A stretch of DNA of 64,000 nt, from contig NW_026946364.1 in the NCBI RefSeq assembly GCF_035222375.1, forward strand, positions 1 to 64,000, written 5' to 3'. A program made the position numbers and the translations under genes. Of the stretch, positions 1 to 10,715 are shown piece after piece; position 1 is the first letter of the stretch; the number at the start of each line of letters is the position of its first letter. Origin of the DNA: Podospora pseudocomata. Taxonomy: Eukaryota; Ascomycota; Sordariomycetes; Sordariales; Podosporaceae. The notes beneath the pieces are model-generated. The model worked only from the letters and a program-made list of their open reading frames with translations. It searched no databases and was not told where the DNA came from.

Positions 1-100
1 ACCCTAACCCTAATAACCCTAACCCTAACCCTAACCCTAATAACCCTAACCCTAACCCTAACCCTAACCCTAACCCTAACCCTAACCCTAACCCTAACCC
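1..100. repeat. Telomeric repeat array
   Basis: Uninterrupted CCCTAA hexamers read towards the chromosome interior, the C-rich strand of the usual filamentous-fungal TTAGGG telomere. Two variant units carry an extra TAA (14-16 and 41-43), exactly 27 bp apart. The array stops at base 100 and retrotransposon sequence begins immediately. No subtelomeric helicase gene or satellite lies between them. Confidence 0.97.
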
Positions 101-3100
101 AAGAGCACTTCATGGGGAACACACTCAGGACCCATGGACATCGGAGCAGCACAGCACGGTAGAGGCCAACAACGAAAGTACGGCGACAAACCCAAGGATA
201 AGTCCAAGGTCAAATGCTTCAATTGTGACAAGATGGGACACTTTGCACGAGAATGTCGTTCACCGAAGAAATTCAAACCGGTACCTGAAGCCAAATCAGT
301 TCAGTTCGCGGACACCGACCGCGTCGTCAGGATGATACATCGCGAAGACGACGACCCCCTCCACCGGCCGATGATGGACGCCGCGATGGGAAACCTCATG
401 TCGCACATGCCCACAGGAACGACTCAAGAACAACTCGCCGACATGATGGATCACGCCCTAACCCCGCTCAAAAGCCCAGTTTTGAGAGAACTTCCACGAC
501 CAACGATCAAAAACGAAAACTCATTAGCAAGAAGCGATTGTCCGTTGGATGGAGCCGAGTGGGTAAGAAGATGTGAGAGAACCGCAGAAACCGGAGTCTC
601 CACCGACGACGACTATACAGAGTCAGAACCAGAACCAGAGGATGAACCCATCACCCTTTGGGACATGAGCAACAATGCAGACTGGTGGGTGACAGCCAAG
701 GACTGAACGAGCGTTTCGAGAGACCAGGACGACCAGTGGTCTACGGGGAAGACACCCCCACCGAGCACACCAAGGCAGAACCTCACCCAGACGACGTACC
801 TCTTGCTATACCCTGCCACGAACTACACGACTCAGTTGCATGGTTTGACTGCATTTACGACTACTGCAGAGTCCATTATCGATTCAAGGTTTACCACGAG
901 GTATTCCCTTCCAGACGAGATAACGACCCCATCTTGCAAGTACACAAGGCAGGATCGGAGGAGGATTGGAATTATACCACAACAACGGAAGGAAAATACA
1001 CACTTGTTGTGGAAAACATGGTCCCCACAGGATGTTGGGACAAGGATGCTTTGGATCTCGAGGACTGTGAACACGTTTGGTGCGCCCGTCACCGCCGCGC
1101 AAAGGCAAGAGACTGGCACCGACAGAAGAGCCAAGCAAGGGTCAGGAAGAAGGCCAACAAGAAAGTCACTCGGTCAAAGGGGTACCCAGGAAGAGACCTC
1201 CCATATGATGCCTATGGAGAATACGGAACATTGGAAGAACTCGCCAACGAGTATTTGGGACCCGATTTCCGCAGACGACTAGAACAACAGTACCTCGAGC
1301 GACACGAGATGTTCTATTACACCACTAGAGAATCAGGACTGGAGTCAGACGCCGTGAATTTGGCAAGCGACTACCACTTACGACAGAAAGCGTGGGAAAG
1401 ACAATGTTCGGGACCATCCGATTTTACCAGAGTCCCACGTACGGGAACGGCCAACGGGCCTCCCCAGGCCCCAGTGGAACAAACTAATTCCACGACGACG
1501 GATCACAACTCGCATCAGGAGGCCGCGAGCCGGATCCAAGAAAAGACCTCCATGGTGGCACTACGAGACAGTTGCCGGAGCCACAGTGTTAGGGAAACCA
1601 AAGTGCCCTGACAGTAGTAGTTCGATGGACAAACTCCAAAGGAAAGGAGTATCGAGCAGTTGCAGTGATCGACTCAGGGAGTTCGATCAACATCGTCAAC
1701 CCCTCGTTCGTGAACAAGACGAGGATGCCGTGGGTCATGAAGAAAACACCATACAGAATGAGGACCTACGAAGGGCAAACGGCCAGTTATGATGGAGGAA
1801 TCAGTTCACGGGAAACGACACTCTTGATCACGGTGGACGACGACCCGCAGGAAGTGGACTTCGATATCCTGCCAACCGACCCAAGTGTGACATGATCTTG
1901 GGACATCCGTGGTTGAAGAAGTACAACCCGGATATAGACTGGGAGAATGGCCATCTCAACTCCAGGCTTGACACCAGACGGGTGAACAGAGCTGAACTGG
2001 ATAGAGCTCCCAGGTGCCCAGAGGGACAAGAGAGCCCCTGCGAGCATACGAGACATACGAGCCACGACGAGCCGATGTCAACTGACAGAGGAAGTACCAA
2101 GGAAGGACCCTCGCACACCAGAGAACCAGAAGGTTGGGTGATGTATGTCAGACCAGAGAAGCTAGAGGAAGACCTGAGTGACGACTTGAGGCACAAGCCT
2201 CCCAAGGAAAAAGGAGGACCTCAGCAACATTCCGAAAGAATACCACAGTTTTACAGTCTTCAGACACAAGATGAAGGACGAGCTCCCCAAGAGAACCTCT
2301 TTCGACCACGAGATCCGATTGAAGGAAGGAGCAAAGTTACGATACCACAAAGCATATCACCTAGGTCCACGACAGGACAAAGCCTTACAAGAGTACATCA
2401 AGGAGAACCTACCAAAGGGGTTTATCAGAGAATCACAAAGCGAAGCAGCTTACCCCATTTTATTCGTGCCTAAGAAAGGAACGACAGATTTAAGGCTTGT
2501 GGTCGATTATCGACAACTCAACGAGGAAACGATCAAGAATAGGTATCCGCTGCCGCTTATCAGGAGATGAAGGACCGACTGGCAGGCGCCCAATGGTTCA
2601 GTCGACTGGATCTTCCGATGGCCTTTGGCCACATCCGGATTAAGGAAGGGGATGAATGGAAAACAGCTTTCAGGACTCGCTACGGACACTTTGAGTACCA
2701 AGTCATGCCATTTGGACTCACTAACGCCCCTGCGACATTCCAAAGCATGATTGACCACACCCTGCGCCCATATCTGGATCGATTCGCCTTTGTATACCTA
2801 GACGACATCTTGATCTATTCGAAGACCCTCAAAGAACACAGACAGCACGTACGACAGATCTTACAAACACTGCAGGATGCAGGACTCTCGGTGAACCCAC
2901 GAAAAAAGCGAATTCCACGTGCAGAAGACAGTCTTTTGGGATTCGAAATTACACCAGGAGAGATCCGCATGGAACCAGCTAAGATCACGGCAGTCCGGGA
3001 CTGGCCGACACCAACAAACCAGAAGGAAGTTAGGATGTTCATTGATTCATCAACTTCTACAGATCATTCATCAAAGGATTTGGGAAAATTGCAAAACCGT

Positions 3101-3888
3101 TGCACGAGTTGACCGGCGAAGGAACACCATTTAAGTGGAAACAACAACAACAAGACGCCTTCGACCAACTCAAGGACGCTATCAGCAGCGAACCCGTACT
3201 ACGAATGCCAGACTTCAGCAGACCATTCTATGTCGAGACCGATGCGTCAGACTTTTGCTATTGAGCAGAGCTCTATCAATACTTTAACGACGGCCGACAC
3301 CCGGTAGGATTTGTCTCAAAAAAGATTTCTGACCAGCACTCAACTACCCAATCCACGACAAGGAACTCATGGCCATCATCGAGGCATTTGACGAATGGAG
3401 ACCATATCTCAGTGGGACTGAGGAACCAGTGGATGTATTCACAGACCACCGGAATTTGAAGTACTTCGTCACGAAGGAACTAAGTCCAAGACAAGTACGA
3501 TGGGCAGAATTCCTTGCCCCCTTCAACTTCCGCATCCACTATGTCAAAGGAAAAGAGAACGCTAGAGCAGACGCGCTCAGCAGAAGACCAGACCACAAGG
3601 GTAACGAAAAGATCGACGCAGCCCCCCTCTTTAAAGAAAAAGACGGAACACTGGAACACGCCATCCAGATTTGGGAAGACTGCGCAAGGACTTATCACAC
3701 CGAGTGGGAAGATTACGAGTTCCAAGCCAAACGACAAGACGTCGATGAGGATGAGATACAGGAACTAGGTCTACGGGCCGGGCCCGACGACAACGACCCA
3801 GTATGGTACAACGACAAGGCCTACGTACCAGCAGACAAGAGACGAGCGTGTGTCACGAAACTCCACAGCGACAAACTCGGAGGACACC
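101..3888 (+). mobile_element. Outer Ty3/gypsy chromodomain retrotransposon, 5' part (fossil)
   Basis: Internal region of a Ty3/gypsy LTR retrotransposon on the plus strand. In order one sees a Gag end with a CCHC zinc knuckle (about 208-250), a retroviral-type aspartic protease with a DSG core (about 1660-1890), reverse transcriptase with a YLDD active site (about 2280-2900), RNase H (about 3200-3560) and the start of integrase. The 5' LTR and most of Gag are absent because the telomere starts at base 100. A second element is inserted at 3888/3889, and the remainder resumes at 10716. The copy is broken: besides the terminal loss and the insertion there are several other breaks. Base composition is balanced and rich in CA dinucleotides, so RIP is not evident. 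Confidence 0.93.
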
Positions 3889-4002
3889 TGTCACGGCGCT
3901 GGTTGGTTCCATACTGCCACGTGCCCCACCTACCCGGTCTGGCAAGATGGGTTGCTCCTGTGGGTGCTTATTGCTGAGTGCAAGGCCACAGGATTGTAAT
4001 TC

Positions 4003-4042
<40 letters not shown>

Positions 4043-4112
4043 TTTAGATCAAAATCCTATGAATAAGCAATTTCTTACTTGTGCCTTTGCCTCGGGAAAC
4101 GCTGCCCTCACA
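3889..4112 (+). repeat. 5' LTR of inner gypsy element
   Basis: This 224-bp repeat begins TGTCACGGCG and ends CCCTCACA. The copy at 10492-10715 is identical except for one base inside the pyrimidine tract. It contains a tetranucleotide microsatellite of CTTT units (about 4001-4040), an unusual feature for an LTR of this size. Confidence 0.95.
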
Positions 4113-4284
4113 TCATTTTGATCTCTCCCAACCTGTCCTGGAAGACGTTAAATTCCACCCGAATTGATACCAGAAAAGACAAGGTTTGCGCGAGCTGCAG
4201 CTAAGCGACACGCGACGCCACATCCCGACAAGTCGCCAATAACGCGACGAGCCAAGAACAGAATCCCTGAACGAGACCGCCACC

Positions 4285-6285
4285 ATGCCGATTGATCCGG
4301 CCAAGGCGAACAAGCGCGCTGAGGTAGCGCGTAACCAGGCCGACTTTGACGTCATCCTGTTTGAACAAGACCTCCCGAAAGAAGACAAGATCGGTCGCGA
4401 CTCCCCGCTCTACACTCAAGCCGAGAAGCTCGCGATCCTCCGCCAGAGTGCCGCGCGCACAGCTACCGCGCGTGACAATGTTGACGACACCGAAGCCGAC
4501 GACGAAGGCATCGACCTGAGCCGCGTGGGCCAACCGGGCTTCACCGACGAGATCCTCGACTCCTTCCGAGAAGATATCACTGATCAGCTCCCTGCCGAGC
4601 GCAACATGGTCCCCAGTCGAGTGGACCTCCGCAACGATTTGGTGAAGAATACACAAGATGCCGCCGACTACTATGGTCGCCGCGCCGGCGTCGAGGGGCC
4701 AGGTTTTCCTTCCGTGTCCTCAACACCGAGAACAAGGCCCTCAATGTCAGAGGGGTGGTCGACTTCGCCCTGTTCAAGAAGATGTACGACACCGATCCCG
4801 AAGCCCTATTCCGCGAAATGAAAATCCGCGTCTTGACGGGAATCGCCCTGGCACAACAGACTCGCGAGCTTCATACCATCGTCACGAAGCTCGACCAGAA
4901 CCAGTACGCCATCAACACCTGGGCTGAGACCTTGTGCCAGGTTATTCAGTCTCAGGACAAGCTGGTACTGTCCAAGCCAGCCCTCGACCAAGAAAAATGC
5001 CACCGAGGCCGCCATAGCCCTTGCCGAGTTGGAGGACAGTCTCGACCAAGCTCGTGAGAGCTTCCGCAAGGCCAATGCCGACATGATACAGCTCAAGAAT
5101 GACAAGGTGCGCCTGGAGGTCCAATTGGCAGAAGCCCAGGCCGACCTGGATGAGGCTCAGGCGGCCGTCGCTGCTCAACAGACTGCTGCATCTGCCACCG
5201 CCGAGTTGTCAGAACTTCGCCGACAGCTCAGCGAGCGAGACGAAAACATTACCCGCCTTCAACGTACCGTGGCCGAGATGGTGATGTCGAGCCGGGGTGG
5301 CACCCCTACTCCTTCGGAGACGCCTACCGCCACTACCCACGGCAAAAGTACCAAGGTCGATCCCCCGCCCCTGTGGCACGCCAAGAGGTCCGATGACACC
5401 GTCAAGTTTCACGTATGGTACCGGCAGATGAAGAACAAGATGGAGATTAACGCCGATCACTTCACCAACGATCGTGCTAAATGCGTGTATGTCCAGAGCC
5501 GTCTGGCTGGCGATGCCGCGGACGCCTTGGAGCCGTATCTCCGTGAGGACCACCCCGACTGTCTGACTACGTACGAGGACTTGATGACTCACCTGTACAA
5601 CGAGTACAACGACCCCAACCGCGTCGAGGACGCTAAGAAAGAGTTCCAGAAGCTTGTCTACAAACCTGGCGACAGCTTCGCCATCTTCAAGAATAACTTC
5701 GTCCGCCTTGCCGGTGAGATTCGCAAGCCCAAGTCCGAATGGAAGTACGAGTTTAAGGAGAGGCTGTCAGCTTCTCTCCAGATAGGCGCCAACTATGCCT
5801 ACATGAACCCCGACATCGAGTTCAATGGCTACGTCCTGCACTGCGCCGAGATGGCCCGCAACCTCGACAATGTTCGCAAGAACAAGGAACAGAAGGCCAA
5901 GGAGAAGGAGACCTCCTCTAACTCTTCGGGCACTGGTGGTGGGAAGAGTAATGGTCGTCGTGGTAAGGAGAAAGGCAATGGCTCCGGCAAGGCCTCGACT
6001 CCCAGCACGTCCACTTCCTTGGGCAGCACTGGAGGTTCCAAGCTCCCTGGTCGTGCCTCTCCTGAGGAGCTCCGCAAGCTCATCGCTGAAGGGCGCTGCT
6101 TCACCTGCCGTGAGCAAGGCCATGTGACCATCGAATGCCCTCGCAAGGCGGAAAAGGAGAAAGAGAAAGAGACCCGCATTCAGGCCATCATCGATCGCCA
6201 CTCGCCTACCGAGTCTTCCTCCAACAAGGACTTGGTGAACGAGAGCTCTGACGACGATCAGTCAAAAACAACTAGCCCTGGGTAA
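4285..6285 (+). mobile_element. Gag region of inner gypsy element
   Basis: The N-terminal part contains long helical, heptad-like stretches. A retrotransposon Gag domain follows (about 5380-5800), then a low-complexity Ser/Gly/Lys linker. A single CCHC zinc knuckle (Cys-x2-Cys-x4-His-x4-Cys, about 6100-6140) would bind element RNA. The region is part of the fossil and is not an intact gene. Confidence 0.88.
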
Positions 6286-6304
6286 TGAGGTCTCCCCAGG
6301 GGAA

Positions 6305-9300
6305 GTGTCGACAGTGCTGGTGCGGCAGGCTATCGCGGCGATCGCGGAACAAAAGGGATTCCCCATATCTGATTATGTGGGAGGAGAGTCCTTTCTCCAT
6401 AGGTGCTCCATAGAGAATAATGGTACCGAGATTACTACACAAGCATTGATTGACACGGGAGCTAACGGTAATACGTTTATAAGTGTGAAGTTCGCAAGGC
6501 ACTTGAGAAAGAGGCTGGGCCTGAAACAGAGAGATGATTTCGAGCCAGTCCCCATCGGCGGGTACGATGGAAAGAGCTCCCAGAGCATTGATTTGGCTAT
6601 GAAGGAACGTTGAGAATCGCTGGACGAGTGTTCCCGGCAGACTGGATGCTGGTCATCAACATGCCACAAGACATGATAATAGGCAGGAAGTGGCTATCCC
6701 GTCACAACGCGTGGGTCAACACGAAGACACGCACCCTGCTGTTCCCGGATGAGTTGAACGCCCTGACGGGATGCGACCCCCTGGAGGAAACCCGAGAACA
6801 GGTCCAGAGCAGAATCAAGGAGCTAGAGTTGCGGGAACAGCTCGATAGGCAGCGCGAGAAGCAGCTTGAGAAGGAGGTGCAACTAATCCCACATCGCCAC
6901 ATTACGCTGGCCAGTCTGATTGGAGCCTCCCAACAAACCCAGGACATCTGAGTGCAAGAGAACGCCCTGTGGCGCGCATGTATCGCGAACTATGCGCGGT
7001 ACACATCAAGAAGCCGCCGCCCCGACCCAAAAAGCCGAAGCTTGCGGCTTTCAAGCTGGACATCATGACGCTCGACGCAGCTCCATTTACGCTGGCCTCG
7101 AGAGCCACCGGATCCGAGACCTTCATCACCAGTCTCGCCGAGATCGATGCGTACATACAAGATAAGAAGGCCGCAGAGGAGGCCCTGCCAGATGACGAAG
7201 AATCCCTCAAGGAGGCTGTGGCCCGATGCGTTCCCGCAGTGTACAGGGACTACTATGATGTTTTCAGCAAGAAGGAGTTCGACGAAATCGCACCCCACAG
7301 GCCAGGGCGCGATCACAAGATTGAGTTGGAGCCGAATCGGTCAGCCTCAGAACTGGGGCCTGTCCCTTATACAAAATGTCCCTGGAAGAATTGGAAGAAT
7401 GTCGGAAGTACATCACCGAGCAGCTACAGAAGGGCTGGATTGTACCCAGCAACACCCCGTGGGCGGCCCCTGTGCTGTTCGTGAGAAAGGCCAACGGTAC
7501 ATTGCGACTTTGCGTCGATTACCGCAAGCTCAACGCCCTCACGAAGAAGGACCGTTACCCCTTCCGCTGATTGACGAGACCATCAGCCGGCTGTCGAAGG
7601 CCAAGATATTCACGAAGATAGATGTTCGGTCAGCGTTCAACCGGATACGCATGGCTCCGGAGAGCGAGGACCTGACGTCGTTCCGCACTCGATACGGCTC
7701 GTACAAGTACAAGGTGCTACCGTTTGGGTTGACCAACGGTCCCGCCACCTTCCAGAGATATATCAACGAGACACTCATAGACTGCCTCGATCGATTCTGT
7801 TCGGCATACATGGACGACATCATCATCTATTCAGAATCAGAAGCCGAACACGAGATACATGTCAAGACAGTGCTGGGGAAGCTGCGGGACGCCGGCCTCC
7901 AAGCAGATATCAAGAAATGCGAGTTCCACACCAAGAGCACAAAGTTCTTGGGCTTCATTATTGGAGTTGACGGTGTGGCAGTGGACCCTGAGAAGGTCGC
8001 CGCGGTAGCAGACTGGCAGGTGCCTACGTCTGTGAAGGGAGTGCAAGCTTTCCTAGGCTTTTGCAACTTCTACCGCAAGTTTGTGTTTGAATACAGTCGT
8101 GTGGCCCGACACCTCACGAGGCTCACCAGAAAGGATCAGCCATGGTTATGGGGATCGGCACAACAGGAGGCTTTCGATACTCTGAAAAAACGACTGTTGA
8201 GCGCACCGGTGTTGCGGTACTTCGATCACTCTTTGCCAACGCGGGTTGAGACGGATTCCTCCGACGGGGTGGTGGCCGGAGTGCTCTCGCAGCTGTGCCC
8301 TGCCGATAAGCAGTGGCACCCGGTAGCTTTCTTCTCCGAGACCATGAAAGGAGCCGAGCACAATTACCCGATCCATGATAAAGAGCTGCTAGCGGTTGTC
8401 CGCGCGCTAGAGAATTGAGATCAGAGCTGGTGGGCCTGCGGGAGCAGCCTTTCACCATCATCACAGACCACCAGGCATTGGAGTACTTCAGCACCAAGCG
8501 ACTCCTTAACGTCAGACAGGCTGGCTGGGCGACTACCATGTCTCAGTACAACTTCATCATCACGTATCGCCCGGGCACCGAGAATGCCGCCGCCGACGCC
8601 TTGTCACGAAAATCCGAGGATGTGAGAACTCAAAAGGAACGGAAAGATGTTGAGCGCACGATGAGGATCTTCCGCAAGGCTGGCACAGAGGAGCTCGCCG
8701 ACATTCATCTCATCGACCTCTGCGCAGAAGATGCCATTGACCTTATGGCTCTCGATGAGGATGTGCCCGCCCCGGACGACTCAGGCATGGTCCTCCTTGA
8801 CCAACTGTTGGAAGCCAACAAAACCGATGAGAGCCTCTCCGTCTGGCGCGCGAAGGCTGGGGGGATAGCGACGACGAGTCAGACTCCCCTTTTCGATCCG
8901 AAACCAGCTTTTGATGCACGATGGGCGCCTCGTCGTCCCCGAAACGAATAACCTGAGAACGTTTGTCATACGAGAGGTCCACAGTAGACTGCTGTCGGCA
9001 CACCCGCCGCAACAAGACCAGGAAGATGGTGAGCCAACGCTACTGGTGGCCAGGCCTGATAGCAGACTGTGACAGGTACGTCGCCAACTGCGAATGTAGG
9101 CCCTCGAAAAAGCCAAAAGACAAGACACCGGGATTGCTGCACCCAATCCCCCGCCCGACCGGTCATGGCAACACCTCGTGGTTGACTTCAAGAGCATGCC
9201 TAAAGACAAGAAGGGCTACGATAACGCCTTGGTGATGATCGATCGGCTGAGCAAGATCGTGTGGACAGTCCCATGTACCACCAGCGCCACAGCAAAGGAT

Positions 9301-10452
9301 GCGGCTCTCTTCTACTACGAAGGTCCTTTTAGGATCTTTGGTATGCCACTCCAGATTACCAGCGATCGAGGACCGCAGTTTGTCGCCGACTTTATGGACG
9401 AGATATCCAAGATCACGGGCATCAAGTGGAAACTGTCCAGCTCCGGTCACTCCCAGACTGCCGGGCAGGCGGAGATCATGAACCAGTACCTCGACCAGAG
9501 ATTGCGACCGTTCGTCAACCACAACCAAGACAACTGGTCGATGGCACTACCTGCCATGGACATGGTGCAGAACTCAACACCGCAAGACAGCACCGGGTTG
9601 GAGCCCCACGAAGTCATCATGGGCTTCCCTATGCCGGTCCATTGGGACTGGTCACGAAGGACTGACTTGACAAAGAAGATGACCGTACGTGAAAGGATGA
9701 ACCGAGAAGACGCCCAAGAACATTTCTTGCGTCTTAAGACGTATGCCGACTCGGCGCGAGAGAGCATCGCTAAGGCCCAAGAGAAGCAGGCCCAACAAGC
9801 AAACAAGCACCGCCGCGAGCCCGACTTCAAGCCTAAGGACCGCGTGTATATCATCAAGAAGGCCTGGTCTACCGACAGACCCAGTGACAAATTGGATTAC
9901 CCACTCACCCGTCAACATTACGAAATCGAGAAAATGGTCGGCCACTCATACCAACTGAAGCTGCCGGACAGTTGGCGCGCCTCTCGCGTGTTCCATGCGG
10001 ATCGCCTGCGCAAGTATCCCAACAACCCATTACCAGGGCAAGAGAATGAGAATCCGGGACCAGAGGAGGTCGGTGGAGAGGAGGAATGGGAGGTGGATAA
10101 GGTGTTGACGTCGAGGGAGTACTATGGCAAGTTGCAGTACCAGGTGCAGTGGAGAGGATGGGATCCTGACCCGACGTGGTACGATGCCAGTGGGTTCAAG
10201 AACGCTGCGGCAAAGCTGAAGGAGTATCACGAGCAGTACCCGGAGAAGGCGGGGCCACCGTTGAGGTTGGATGTATGGGAGAGGGCAGCGTTGGAGGATA
10301 AGCTGGATGAGGATCACGAGATGGATAACGTGCCGGTGGAGAAGAAGCCGAGTTTGAGGAGGTCACGTCGAAAAAAGGGGGGAAATGGACAGGAAATAGA
10401 CCGTGGAAAACGGCACAGGTTCGAACCGTCGACGGAGAAATTTTCTTTTTAA
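6305..10452 (+). mobile_element. Pol region of inner gypsy element (PR-RT-RH-IN-chromodomain)
   Basis: The recognisable parts in order are protease with DTGA (about 6440-6720), reverse transcriptase with YMDD (about 7370-7950; motif near 7808), RNase H (about 8200-8600), and integrase (zinc-binding and catalytic parts, about 8960-9700). A chromodomain-like C-terminus follows (about 10080-10250), with the aromatic pattern of chromoviruses. Family knowledge says such a chromodomain can steer integration towards modified histones. The region is broken in several places. Confidence 0.88.
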
Positions 10453-10491
10453 AAAGCTCCGCGGTCGAAGCTCGCTCGTTGGGGGGGGTGA

Positions 10492-10609
10492 TGTCACGGC
10501 GCTGGTTGGTTCCATACTGCCACGTGCCCCACCTACCCGGTCTGGCAAGATGGGTTGCTCCTGTGGGTGCTTATTGCTGAGTGCAAGGCCACAGGATTGT
10601 AATTCCTTC

Positions 10610-10645
<36 letters not shown>

Positions 10646-10715
10646 TTTAGATCAAAATCCTATGAATAAGCAATTTCTTACTTGTGCCTTTGCCTCGGGA
10701 AACGCTGCCCTCACA
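10492..10715 (+). repeat. 3' LTR of inner gypsy element
   Basis: A 224-bp direct repeat of 3889-4112 with a single base difference. It is preceded by a run of eight G residues in the polypurine tract. The sequence after it returns to the outer element. Confidence 0.95.

Larger units (their letters stand above)
3889..10715 (+). mobile_element. Inner Ty3/gypsy chromodomain retrotransposon (nested, full-length, broken)
   Basis: A 6.8-kb element bounded by two 224-bp direct LTRs. Its internal region has, in order, Gag with a CCHC knuckle, an aspartic protease (DTGA core), reverse transcriptase (YMDD), RNase H, integrase and a C-terminal chromodomain-like segment. A G-rich polypurine tract (about 10479-10491) precedes the right LTR. 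It is inserted into the integrase part of the outer element. The flanks share only ACC, so any target-site duplication is very short. The LTRs differ at one of 224 positions, which implies a recent insertion, yet the coding part has roughly six breaks. No RIP signature is visible. Confidence 0.95.
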
